Origin: Bin5 sp022821545
GTDB taxonomy: Bacteria; Chloroflexota; Anaerolineae; Caldilineales; Caldilineaceae
Reading direction: 5' to 3'
DNA length: 64,000 bases
Assembly: GCA_963664085.2 (NCBI GenBank)
Contig: CAXXLO010000002.1
Location: 4,030,001 to 4,094,000 of the forward strand
The notes under the pieces: model-generated
What the model was told of the DNA's origin: nothing
Seen by the model: only the letters and a program-made list of their open reading frames with translations
Databases searched by the model: none
Shown here: positions 8,654 through 16,959 of the stretch, in pieces
Numbering within the stretch: the first letter of the stretch is position 1
How the letters are laid out: each line of letters begins with the position of its first letter
Program-made: the position numbers and the translations under genes

Positions 8654-9781
8654 ATGGACGGGAATACGGGGACACTGGAGAGCTACGTCCGCGAAGGAGG
8701 ACGCAAAGCCTTTGAACTGGGAAACCGAGGGCCGATCCGGTTTAACGACGACGGCACGCTCGACCAGGAGATCCTGGACGCTTACTGGCGCTGTGGATTC
8801 TACGTTCTGGAGGGCGCGCTGAGCGCGGAGGAGCTCGACGACCTGCGCGCGGACATGGAGCGGGCCTTTGAGCGGGCGCCGTACACGAAGGACGCCGCGG
8901 TAGACGCACAGGGCCGACCTGCACTTGGCAGCGACCTGGCCCGGCCGACGTTCCGCTTCGCCAAGCCGCTGAGCGATCCCTACGGCGGCACGGACCTGGT
9001 CAGCGGACGCCATCCAGCCAAGATGAGCGAGCCGGCGCCGCCTGCCGATGCCCCCGACTACGTCATAAACAGTATCGGCAGCCCCCTCCAGATCATGGAT
9101 TCTTGCCTCAGGCTCTACGGTCACCCGCAACTGCTGGCGATCGCGGCAAGCATCAACGGGCCGGACTTTACGCCATTCACCGAATCGGTCATCGTGAAGC
9201 GCGCCGGTCTTGGCCCGTCGGTCGCCTGGCACCACGACGGAACCACCCACTGGGACAGCCCCGACCTGGACGAGGGCTCACACGGCTTCAACTTTATGGC
9301 GCAGCTGTACGGGAGTACAGCCGAGAACGGCGTCTGGCTGCTTCCCGGCTCGCACAAAGAGGGCAAATCCGACATCAAGGGATTGGTAGAAGAGAACGGC
9401 TCGGACCGGCTGCCCGGGGCAGTGCCGATGGTCTGCGAGCCGGGCGACGTCGTGATGTCCAACCGGCAGGCCCTGCACGCCTCTTTCGCCAATACGTCGC
9501 CGGACAGGAGAATCACGATCAATTTCGGCTTTCACCGCCGCAGCTGCGTCCTCAATGTTCGTACAGTTCACGGAGGCCAGGAGGTCGTCTACGACGAGGA
9601 ACGGGTCCGCGAACGCTCGCGGGTGATCGCGCTCGCAATCGACGCACGCCACCAGCGCTTCCCTCACGAAGAGCGCTATGTTTACCAGCCCCTGGCCGGC
9701 GAGGAAGAGGCCAACCGCTGGAGCGAGGGGACACGGGCAAGCATTCTCCAAAACTACAATTTGAAAGACCTCGCCCTCTGA
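8654..9781 (+). CDS. Phytanoyl-CoA dioxygenase (PhyH) family protein
   Basis: A 375-residue Fe(II)/2-oxoglutarate oxygenase, longer than most PhyH relatives because of an N-terminal extension and a C-terminal tail. The iron ligands appear as WHHDGTTHWD and the distal histidine in ALHASFANTSPDRR, whose arginine would bind 2-oxoglutarate. AAGGAGG at 8642-8648 supports ATG 8654. It is inserted between the binding protein and the permeases of a peptide-type importer, which argues that its substrate is the imported compound or its first derivative. Confidence 0.88.
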   Translation: MDGNTGTLESYVREGGRKAFELGNRGPIRFNDDGTLDQEILDAYWRCGFYVLEGALSAEELDDLRADMERAFERAPYTKDAAVDAQGRPALGSDLARPTFRFAKPLSDPYGGTDLVSGRHPAKMSEPAPPADAPDYVINSIGSPLQIMDSCLRLYGHPQLLAIAASINGPDFTPFTESVIVKRAGLGPSVAWHHDGTTHWDSPDLDEGSHGFNFMAQLYGSTAENGVWLLPGSHKEGKSDIKGLVEENGSDRLPGAVPMVCEPGDVVMSNRQALHASFANTSPDRRITINFGFHRRSCVLNVRTVHGGQEVVYDEERVRERSRVIALAIDARHQRFPHEERYVYQPLAGEEEANRWSEGTRASILQNYNLKDLAL

Positions 9782-9886
9782 AAACGCGTCAGCCGCTGTT
9801 TTCGGAACACCGGTAATTTCGTTCCTGTTGTTCAAGTCCGCGCCAGGCGTGCGCGAAACCTCCACTGAGGCCTCCGCTGCCCCAGC

Positions 9887-10813
9887 ATGCTCGGTTATAT
9901 AGTTCGACGCCTCCTACAGTTCATCCCCATTCTCATCGGGCTGGTCACCGTTCTGTTTGCCCTGCTGAACATTCTGCCGGGAGACCCCGCCCGCATGATG
10001 GCCGGCCCTTTCGCCAACCCCGACGTGGTTGAAACGATCCGGGAGGAAATGGGATTCGACCGCCCCCTCTGGGTCCAGTACCTGGACAATCTGTGGGACC
10101 TGGCGAGAGGCGAGTTCGGACGATCCTACCAGTCGCGCCGCCCGATCCTCGGAGATCTCCTGGAAGTTTTTCCCAAGACGGTGCAGCTGGCGCTGGCCGC
10201 CGAAGTTACGAGTGCAATCCTGGGCATCTGGCTGGGCATCGTCGCGGCCACGCACCGCAACGGCTGGGCCGACCGTCTGATCATGACGATAGCGGCATTG
10301 AATCTTTCCTTTCCGCTCTTCTGGCTGGCCCTAATGCTGCAGATCGTTTTCGCGGTCTTTCTGCGGCTCCTACCTCCCTCCGGATACGGCTCCGGCTTCG
10401 ACCAGTTTGTCGTGCTGCCCGCCGTTACCCTGGCATTGCCTTCGCTGGGCCTCCTGGCCAGAATCACGCGCGCCGCCCTGATCGAGGTCCTGGGGGAGGA
10501 CTACATTCGCACTGCCCGCGCCAAGGGGCTGAGGGGCGTACTGGTCATCCGGCGGCATGTTCTCCCCAATGCGCTGATTCCAATCGTAACCACCATAGGC
10601 ACCGACTTTGTGCGTTTGCTTGGGGGCATCCCGATAATCGAGGTCGTTTTCGCGTGGCCCGGCATTGGCAAGTACGCCTATGACGCCCTGGTTTTTCGCG
10701 ATCTTCCGGCCCTGCAGGCCTCCGTGATCGTACTGGCCGTCTCCGTATCCCTGGTCAACCTGGCAGTGGATCTCCTGTATGCGTTTATCAATCCGCGAAT
10801 CCGCTACGTTTGA
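9887..10813 (+). CDS. Peptide-type ABC importer permease, DppB-like
   Basis: A 308-residue inner-membrane permease of the DppB/OppB family. The N-terminus is classical (MLGYIVRRLLQFIPILIG). The cytoplasmic coupling loop reads EDYIRTARAKGLRGVLVIRR, and the protein ends with the usual FINPRIRYV tail. It overlaps the next permease gene by 35 bp, which indicates coupled translation. Confidence 0.92.
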   Translation: MLGYIVRRLLQFIPILIGLVTVLFALLNILPGDPARMMAGPFANPDVVETIREEMGFDRPLWVQYLDNLWDLARGEFGRSYQSRRPILGDLLEVFPKTVQLALAAEVTSAILGIWLGIVAATHRNGWADRLIMTIAALNLSFPLFWLALMLQIVFAVFLRLLPPSGYGSGFDQFVVLPAVTLALPSLGLLARITRAALIEVLGEDYIRTARAKGLRGVLVIRRHVLPNALIPIVTTIGTDFVRLLGGIPIIEVVFAWPGIGKYAYDALVFRDLPALQASVIVLAVSVSLVNLAVDLLYAFINPRIRYV

Positions 10814-11681
10814 CTGGCGGCGCTTGCTGCAAGCCCGTCTGCCGCTGGTGGGCGCAGGGGTGATTCTCGTCTTCGTCCTGCTGGCAGCCCTGGCGCCCTT
10901 TATCGTCAGCGACCCCACGCAAATCGAGATGCGGCGCGAGCGGGACGGCGAGACGATCACGCCGCCTTTCGCTCCAAACGCCCGCAACCTGTTCGGCACC
11001 GACCAGCTGGGGAGGGACATCTTTGCCAGGGTTGTCTTCGGCCTGCGCACCTCTCTGATCGTCGGCCTCCTGGTACGGGGCCTGTCAATGGCGGCGGGCA
11101 CCTTGCTCGGGCTGATTTCAGGCTATTTCCCGACGATCGTTGACAGTATCATCATGCGCATCACCGACATCATGCTCGCCTTCCCCGTCATTCTGCTGGC
11201 GATGACGGTGACGGCCGCGCTCGGGCCCGGACTGCTGACGGTGTGCCTGGCGCTGGCGCTGGTGGCCTGGCCGGACGTGGCGCGCCTGGTGCGGGGACAG
11301 GTCCTGGCAATCAGAGAGCAGACATACGTGGAGGCGGCGCGCAGCATAGGCGCGGGCAACTGGCGCATCCTGCTGCGACACGTCCTTCCCAACTGCATGG
11401 GGCCGATTATCGTCGCTTTCTCGATGGGCATACCGGGCGCCATTATGTACGAAGCAGGGCTGAGCTTCTTTGGCTTCGGCATTCAGCCGCCGACCCCGAG
11501 CCTGGGCTCAATCATCAGCGACGGACGCGGTTACATCACGGTAGCACCCTGGTACCCCGGCTTTCCCGGTCTCGTGTTGACCCTGCTTGTCCTGAGCGTC
11601 AACCTGGTCGGCGACGGCCTGATCGACGCGATGAACCCGCGCGCGGCCAGGGGGCGCCGCAACGGCCATTCAGCCAGTTGA
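10779..11681 (+). CDS. Peptide-type ABC importer permease, DppC-like
   Basis: A 300-residue partner of the DppB-like permease. It has the DppC landmarks: FGTDQLGRDIFARVVFG, the coupling loop YVEAARSIGAGNWRILLRH and FFGFGIQPPTPSLG. The start at ATG 10779 lies inside the 3' end of the preceding gene. Normally DppD and DppF ATPases would follow, but here an amidohydrolase gene comes next. The ATPases may be supplied by the complete importer at 14859-22218 or by genes elsewhere. Confidence 0.92.
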   Translation: MRLSIRESATFDWRRLLQARLPLVGAGVILVFVLLAALAPFIVSDPTQIEMRRERDGETITPPFAPNARNLFGTDQLGRDIFARVVFGLRTSLIVGLLVRGLSMAAGTLLGLISGYFPTIVDSIIMRITDIMLAFPVILLAMTVTAALGPGLLTVCLALALVAWPDVARLVRGQVLAIREQTYVEAARSIGAGNWRILLRHVLPNCMGPIIVAFSMGIPGAIMYEAGLSFFGFGIQPPTPSLGSIISDGRGYITVAPWYPGFPGLVLTLLVLSVNLVGDGLIDAMNPRAARGRRNGHSAS

Positions 11682-11797
11682 TTTGTACGCCCGCGCTACG
11701 GTCTGTTAAACTCGACAGAGCCTGAACGACTGTCGCCGGCGTACACACTCAAGCGTTCAGGCCGCCTCCCACAACAGGACCGTCAGGAGATTCCCAG

Positions 11798-12973
11798 TTG
11801 GCAAATGAAGGTCAGCCGGTCACAGTGCAAAGAGTCGAGCCCTCCTTAAATCCCGTCCAGGACCAAGATCTCGACCAGTACGGCGAAGAGCTCTCAGGCC
11901 TAACGATAGTCGACGTTGACGTGCATGTCGATGACACGCTCATGTTCATGCTCGACTATATGGAGGGCCACTTCCGCAAGCGAATGGAGACAGTGCTTCA
12001 GGCCGACTTCAAGGGAGAGCCGGGCAACTCGCTGCGCAACATGATAGCCCACATCGCCTGGCTCGGCTCCTCCTACGACAAGCCGCCGCGCGCCAAGCTG
12101 GCCACCAAGGAGGACCTTCTCGCGAGAATGGAGAAGGGAATCATCGACTACAGCATTCTCTTTCCCAGCGAGCTCCTCCCCATCGGCTATCTGCCCGAAC
12201 CGGAATGGGCGGCCGCCCTGGCCACAGCCTATAACCAGTACATGGTTGACGCCTACAAGAATCTGGACGGCGTCAAGATAGCCATCGTCGTGGCGCCGCA
12301 GCAGCCGGAACGGGCGGCGCTGGAGATCGACCGCCATGCAGGCCACCCCGACGTCGTCAGCGTCTGCATCCCCGACGCGGGCGTCAATCCGCCAATCGGC
12401 GACGAGAAGTACTGGCCGATCTTCGAGGCCGCGGCCAGGCACGACCTTCCCATCAGTTTTCATGGCATAGAGGCCCTGATCCACGACAACTATCCTTTGC
12501 GGGTGGCCCACTTTCATACGCTCATGCAGGTCAACAGCATGGGCTTCCCATTCACGTCAATGCTACAGATTATGTCGGTCGTATGCGCCGGCATCCCCGT
12601 CCGGTTCCCCAACCTGAAGTTCGCGATTCTGGAGGCCGGACTCACGTGGATGCCTTTCATCATGTACCGGCTTGACGCCGCATACCTGCGCTACCGCACC
12701 GAACTGCCGGCGCTGGAGAAGAAGCCAAGCGAGTACATCCGGGACTGGTACATCGGCACACACGAGCTGGAGGCGCTGCCCCGCCGCGGCGACCTGGCCA
12801 AGCTGATCGATCTGTACCAGGGCCGGGACACGACGATGTGGGCCTCGGACTGGCCGCACCTGGAAAGGGACCTGATCGCGGGCTTTATGCGCTATGAGAT
12901 GGACGATACGCTTCGGCGCAAGATTCTTGGCGAGAACGCGCTGCGCTTCTTTGGGCTGAAGGCGCGAAAATGA
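11798..12973 (+). CDS. Amidohydrolase family 2 metal-dependent hydrolase
   Basis: A 391-residue TIM-barrel protein of the amidohydrolase-related family that includes aminocarboxymuconate-semialdehyde decarboxylase and LigW. Metal-site elements are visible as VDVDVHVDD near residue 45, FHGIEAL in the middle and WASDWPH near the C-terminus. The start is TTG 11798 with AGGAG at 11785-11789. Its stop overlaps the ATG of the Rieske gene (ATGA), so the two are translationally coupled. Hydrolysis or decarboxylation of a ring compound would fit the family; the actual reaction is unknown. Confidence 0.8.
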   Translation: MANEGQPVTVQRVEPSLNPVQDQDLDQYGEELSGLTIVDVDVHVDDTLMFMLDYMEGHFRKRMETVLQADFKGEPGNSLRNMIAHIAWLGSSYDKPPRAKLATKEDLLARMEKGIIDYSILFPSELLPIGYLPEPEWAAALATAYNQYMVDAYKNLDGVKIAIVVAPQQPERAALEIDRHAGHPDVVSVCIPDAGVNPPIGDEKYWPIFEAAARHDLPISFHGIEALIHDNYPLRVAHFHTLMQVNSMGFPFTSMLQIMSVVCAGIPVRFPNLKFAILEAGLTWMPFIMYRLDAAYLRYRTELPALEKKPSEYIRDWYIGTHELEALPRRGDLAKLIDLYQGRDTTMWASDWPHLERDLIAGFMRYEMDDTLRRKILGENALRFFGLKARK

Positions 12974-13362
12974 GCTCTGAAAGGCAACACTCCGGCAGCA
13001 GGCGTGCGCGACGCAAGATCGCCGTTGCCCGGCTCAGCGACTTTCCCGCCGGTACGCGCATGGAGGTCAGGGTTGGCAGCGTACAGATCGCCGTCTTCAA
13101 CGTCGAAGGAGATTTCTTCGCACTCTTTGGCCGCTGCCCGCATCAGTCCGCCCCGTTGAGCAGGGGCCGGCTGCAGGGAACGGTGATCTGCAACGCGGAT
13201 ACGTGCTGGGAGACCGAGTGGGCCCACGAAGGCGAAGTCCTGGTCTGCCCGGGGCACGGGATGGAGTACGACATTCGCAGCGGGAAGGCCTTTGGCTACG
13301 ACCTCAAACTGCGCACCTACGAGGTTTCGGTCGAAGACGGCCAGGTATTCATTGTCATGTAG
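12970..13362 (+). CDS. Rieske [2Fe-2S] ferredoxin-like protein
   Basis: A 130-residue single-domain Rieske protein. Cluster ligands are C56-P-H58 and C93-P-G-H96, with the usual spacing. No oxygenase alpha domain and no membrane helix are present, so it resembles a small soluble electron carrier. It is fused translationally (4-bp overlap) to the amidohydrolase gene. An electron-transfer partner in the same pathway, perhaps for the nearby oxygenase, is possible. PhyH enzymes normally need no Rieske protein, so the partner is uncertain. Confidence 0.85.
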   Translation: MSSERQHSGSRRARRKIAVARLSDFPAGTRMEVRVGSVQIAVFNVEGDFFALFGRCPHQSAPLSRGRLQGTVICNADTCWETEWAHEGEVLVCPGHGMEYDIRSGKAFGYDLKLRTYEVSVEDGQVFIVM

Positions 13363-13388
13363 AGCGGCCTCGCAGCACGCGTAGCAGG

Positions 13389-13430
13389 CAACCACCAGCG
13401 ATCAACCACCAGCGTCCAACCACCAGCGCC
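13389..13430 (+). repeat. 14-bp tandem repeat, 3 copies
   Basis: Three units share the perfect core CAACCACCAGCG followed by AT, TC and CC (13389-13402, 13403-13416, 13417-13430). They lie between the Rieske stop and the start of the SIS gene at 13457. Confidence 0.9.
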
Positions 13431-13456
13431 CCCAGTTCACTTGGCAAGAGGCAGAA

Positions 13457-14704
13457 ATGGAAAGAGATGAGACAGTCGCGCGCCCTATCCGGCAGGCCGA
13501 ATTCGGCGAACCGATCCCCGTCACCATCGAAGACATGCTGAATGAAATCAGCAACCAGGGCCCGGCCATCCCCGCGGTGATCAGTTCGGTCCAGCCGCAG
13601 CTGGAAGCGATGGACCCCTCCCTGCTCGCGGAGAGTTCCCACATTTACATCACCGGATGCGGCGACTCCTACTTTGCCGGCCTGGCCGCCCGCTACGCTT
13701 TCGCCCGCTACGCCGGCGTTCCCACCGAAGCGCTCGAAGCCCTCGAGTTCGGACGCTATGCCGCCGAGTTTGTACCCCCCGGCTCGCTGGTATTCGGGAT
13801 ATCGAATTCCGGCAAGGCGACCCGCTCGGTCGAAGCGCTCGTCAATGCGCGTTTGGGCGGCGCGCGCACGGTTGCGATTACGGGCAACTCGGAGGGCTGG
13901 CTGGCCCAGGAGGCCGAAACGATCCTCGATCAGAGCGTCCGGGTCGCAGGAGAGCTGATTGGAATGCCCAGCAACCTGGCGACCGGCGAAGAGGACGACG
14001 AACCGCGGCGGGGCTCGTTCGGCCTGGTCAACTACCTGGCCAGCCTGACCACGTTATATCTGATCGCATTCCAGACCGGGGTGGTGCGGGGCCGCATTAC
14101 AGAGGGTGAGGCGGACGCGCTGCGGGCGGAGTTGGGGTCCACAGCCGGGCTGATCGCCGAGACGGTGCGCATCTGCACGCCGGCGGCGGCAGCCTATGCC
14201 GAGCAGGTCAAGACCATCGAGAGCTACACGTTTCTCGGCTCCGGCCCCAGCATTGCCACCAGCCTGTTCTACGCAGCCAAGACCTACGAACTTCCGCGCG
14301 TTTACGGCGTCTCCCAGGAGCTGGAAGAGTGGGCGCACGAGCAGTTCTTCCTCACAGGGCCGGGTACGCAGGTCCTGTTCATAGCGCCCCAGGGCCGCAG
14401 CGTCAGCCGGGTCCGGGAACTGCTGCACACGACCAGGACGATGGGTGGTTGCGGCGTGGTCGTCAGCGACGAAAGCAACCCGGATCTTGCTGAGGCAGCC
14501 GACGTTACATTGCCGGTCGCCGGGTCGGTATCGGAGGCGCTGTCTCCGCTGGTCTACTGCGTCCCCGGCCAGCTTTTCGCCACCTATCTGGCCAAGTCAC
14601 GCGGCCGACTGGCGTTCGAGTTTGACTCCCCGCTCCAGTATGAGATGAACATGCGCACCATTCAGGAGAGCCAGCTAATCGAGTTTCACCCTGCTCGACG
14701 GTGA
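13457..14704 (+). CDS. Double SIS-domain sugar isomerase/aminotransferase-like protein
   Basis: A 415-residue protein with two SIS (phosphosugar-binding) domains. The first contains YITGCGDSYFAGLAA and the SNSGKATRSVEA phosphate loop. The second contains TFLGSGPSIATSLFYAAK and LEEWAHEQFF. This resembles the isomerase half of GlmS and the AgaS/FrlB group, without a glutaminase domain. It probably isomerises or deglycates an amino-sugar phosphate. It ends the importer operon. The start is ATG 13457. Substrate unknown. Confidence 0.8.
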   Translation: MERDETVARPIRQAEFGEPIPVTIEDMLNEISNQGPAIPAVISSVQPQLEAMDPSLLAESSHIYITGCGDSYFAGLAARYAFARYAGVPTEALEALEFGRYAAEFVPPGSLVFGISNSGKATRSVEALVNARLGGARTVAITGNSEGWLAQEAETILDQSVRVAGELIGMPSNLATGEEDDEPRRGSFGLVNYLASLTTLYLIAFQTGVVRGRITEGEADALRAELGSTAGLIAETVRICTPAAAAYAEQVKTIESYTFLGSGPSIATSLFYAAKTYELPRVYGVSQELEEWAHEQFFLTGPGTQVLFIAPQGRSVSRVRELLHTTRTMGGCGVVVSDESNPDLAEAADVTLPVAGSVSEALSPLVYCVPGQLFATYLAKSRGRLAFEFDSPLQYEMNMRTIQESQLIEFHPARR

Positions 14705-14777
14705 GTTCCGCTCGACGGTGAGTTCTGCCGGCGATGAGTTCTGCCAGACGATGAGATTCGCCCGAACGTGAGTTTTT
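14694..14777. repeat. Degenerate 16-17-bp tandem repeat, 5 copies
   Basis: Five units of the form CTCGACGGTGAGTTCYG (14694-14710, 14711-14727, 14728-14743, 14744-14760, 14761-14777) overlap the last codons of the SIS gene. They fill the gap towards the convergent PhyH gene. The first two are nearly identical and the others progressively diverged. Confidence 0.8.
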
Positions 14778-14787
14778 GCGGATTGGG

Positions 14788-14819
14788 CGCCGCAGGCGGC
14801 CGGGTTGCCGGCTGCGGCG
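14788..14819. terminator. Hairpin between convergent genes
   Basis: CGCCGCAG (14788-14795) and CTGCGGCG (14812-14819) form a perfect 8-bp stem with a GC-rich interior. It lies between the convergent SIS and PhyH genes, so it could end either transcript. There is no clear T-run. Confidence 0.4.
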
Positions 14820-14858
14820 GTTAATGCTGCCAAGCGCGTTGCGGAAGCGGCTCCGGCT

Positions 14859-15734
14859 TCATTCCTCAACCGGCTGAAACGGTACCTTTTCGACAGGAGT
14901 GAGCTCGTACTTCTGCCAGTGATACTGGAATTCAGTCGACTTCCACCCTTTGTAAACCTCTTCCCACGAAAGCCGGCCCTGGTGCGGGGTCAGGACCTTG
15001 TCCATGACCGGGTCCGACGCCCTCTGGTAGCGATAGTCAACCGACAGCCGGATTCGATTCCCGGACAGGTTTGGCATACCTTTATGCACGGTGTGGCTGT
15101 GGAAAAAGAGGATGTCCCCGTTCTCAAACGGGCTTGAGACCCACTCACCGCCGATCTTCTCAAAGTGCGCCCTCAGTCCTCCGGCTCCGAGAGACCGCGA
15201 GACCGGCAGGATGCCATGTTTATGCGATCCGGACAGCACGCTCAAGCCACCCATGGCGTGGGGGCAGTCGCCCAGGGGCAGCCAGGCGGTCCAAACGTCA
15301 GGCGTCCCCTGAATATGCACGAAATCCTGGTGCGCAGGGGTCGTCTGCTCCAGATTGGTCGGGAAGATGAAGCGGGCGATATTGCTGGGCTGCAGGAGTA
15401 CGTCGCTGCCGAGAAGATGACTGATGACGCTCACGATGGCGCTGTCGTGCGCGAGCGTGTGAAAGGATTCCAGGCGCTGGACCATGTCGTAGACCGGCGA
15501 AAACTCGGGTTCTCCAGATATATGGGGCGGGTGGCTGGTATCCGTGGCGTGGGGGTCGTCCCCGGCGTCGATCCAGCCGACCTCGCGCAAGACAGAGATT
15601 ATGTCCTTGCGGGCCTGAAGTATGGCCTCCTTATCAACGAAGTTCCGAATGAAGAGATAACCGTCACGGTCAGCCTGGCGGCGGAGGGCCGGTCCATCGT
15701 GCTTGAGGGCGCTGGCGTCAAAAAAGGCGTTCAT
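14859..15734 (-). CDS. Phytanoyl-CoA dioxygenase (PhyH) family protein
   Basis: A 291-residue PhyH-type Fe(II)/2-oxoglutarate oxygenase. The facial triad is seen as AHQDFVHIQ and the histidine of FHSHTVHKGMPN, with an arginine-rich C-terminal strand. It is the last gene of a complete Opp-type importer operon on the minus strand, 73 bp after the OppC-like gene. As at the other importer loci, the substrate is probably the transported molecule or a derivative, but it cannot be named. Confidence 0.88.
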   Translation of the reverse strand: MNAFFDASALKHDGPALRRQADRDGYLFIRNFVDKEAILQARKDIISVLREVGWIDAGDDPHATDTSHPPHISGEPEFSPVYDMVQRLESFHTLAHDSAIVSVISHLLGSDVLLQPSNIARFIFPTNLEQTTPAHQDFVHIQGTPDVWTAWLPLGDCPHAMGGLSVLSGSHKHGILPVSRSLGAGGLRAHFEKIGGEWVSSPFENGDILFFHSHTVHKGMPNLSGNRIRLSVDYRYQRASDPVMDKVLTPHQGRLSWEEVYKGWKSTEFQYHWQKYELTPVEKVPFQPVEE

Positions 15735-15807
15735 TTTCCGTTCTTCCTTTGGGCTGCGCAGAAGCGCCGGAAGTGCAACGCTCCTGTCCAGAGACTGAGA
15801 GGGAGGG

Positions 15808-16959
15808 TTAGACGTGCGTATAAGGGTCGGAAGCGTCCCGCAGGCCGTCGCCGACGAAATTGAATGCGAGGATGCTGACCACTACGAAGACGGTCGGCAA
15901 CAGAAGCCAGGGCGACAGGGCAAGAACGCGAATCGCCTGCGCATCCTTCAGCAGCACGCCCCAGCTGATGGCGGGCGGCTGCAGGCCGAGACCGATAAAA
16001 CTGAGCGCCGTCTCGCCCAGAATCATCTGCGGAATGGCAAGCGTCAGCCTGGCAATGATGTAACTCATAAAGGAGGGGAGGAGATAGCGAAAGATTATGC
16101 GCAGGTTGCCGGCGCCGTCCAGTTCCGCCGCGCCGACGAAGTCCTCCTCGCGGAGGGCGAAGAAACGTCCACGAACGACGCGGGCGATGCTTGTCCAGCC
16201 AACGATCGACAAGATCAGGACGATAGCGAAGTAGGTTCTGACTACCGGCCAGTCCGAGGGCAGCGCGATGCTGAGGGCCATCCACAGCGGCAAGGTCGGC
16301 AAGGCGCGCAACGATTCGATCACGCGCTGGATCACCATATCCACTGTCCCGCCGAGGTAGCCGGACAGGCCGCCAATCAGAATGCCCAGGAAAAAACTCA
16401 TGGCAACGCCCACGAGACCTATGGTGAGCGAGATGCGCGCGCCGTAAACGATGCGGGTGAAGAGATCGCGCCCCACCGTATCCTGTCCCAGCAGCGAGAG
16501 GCGGGCCTCCGGATCCTGCAGGCCAAACAGATGGATTTCGCTCTCGAACAGGCCCCACAGCTTGTAGGGGTCGCCGCGCACAAAAAGCCCCAGCGGCTGC
16601 ATTACCGTCTCATCTTCGACGAAGATCGCAGCGTATGTTTCCGGGTCCAGGCTTTTCTTGAAGGGATGGATAAAGGGACGAAGGTGAAAGTTGCCTTCGG
16701 GGTCGATGAAGCGAACCGTGTGGGGCGGCGCCAGAGTCAGTTCTTCTCTGAAGATATAGGGGTCGTAGGGGGCCACGAACTCTGCGAAAACGGCGACAAA
16801 GTAGAACAACCCGAGTACAACCAGGGAAATGACCGCCAGCTTGTGCCGCAAGAAGCGCCAGCGGATCAACTGCCACTGTGAAGCGACCAGAATTCGCTGG
16901 TCGGTCCCGTCTCCTGCGGCGATCCCGTCTATGGGCGCCGCGCCTGCTGCCTGCGTCAT
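15808..16959 (-). CDS. Peptide-type ABC importer permease, OppC-like, with long periplasmic insert
   Basis: A 383-residue permease, about 80 residues longer than usual DppC/OppC proteins. After the first membrane segment (about residues 38-62) there is an extended periplasmic stretch of roughly 100 residues (FREELTLAPPHTVRF through HLFGLQDPEARLS). This is typical of a subgroup of OppC proteins. Then come LLGQDTVGRDLFTRIVYG and the coupling loop FVGAAELDGAGNLRIIFRY. Its start overlaps the OppF-like gene by 4 bp. Confidence 0.92.
   Translation of the reverse strand: MTQAAGAAPIDGIAAGDGTDQRILVASQWQLIRWRFLRHKLAVISLVVLGLFYFVAVFAEFVAPYDPYIFREELTLAPPHTVRFIDPEGNFHLRPFIHPFKKSLDPETYAAIFVEDETVMQPLGLFVRGDPYKLWGLFESEIHLFGLQDPEARLSLLGQDTVGRDLFTRIVYGARISLTIGLVGVAMSFFLGILIGGLSGYLGGTVDMVIQRVIESLRALPTLPLWMALSIALPSDWPVVRTYFAIVLILSIVGWTSIARVVRGRFFALREEDFVGAAELDGAGNLRIIFRYLLPSFMSYIIARLTLAIPQMILGETALSFIGLGLQPPAISWGVLLKDAQAIRVLALSPWLLLPTVFVVVSILAFNFVGDGLRDASDPYTHV

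Noticed and set aside
13389..13430. Possible CRISPR-like array
   Set aside because: Units are 14 bp with no spacers between them, and no cas genes are present; it is a simple tandem repeat. The same holds for the other repeats in the window.
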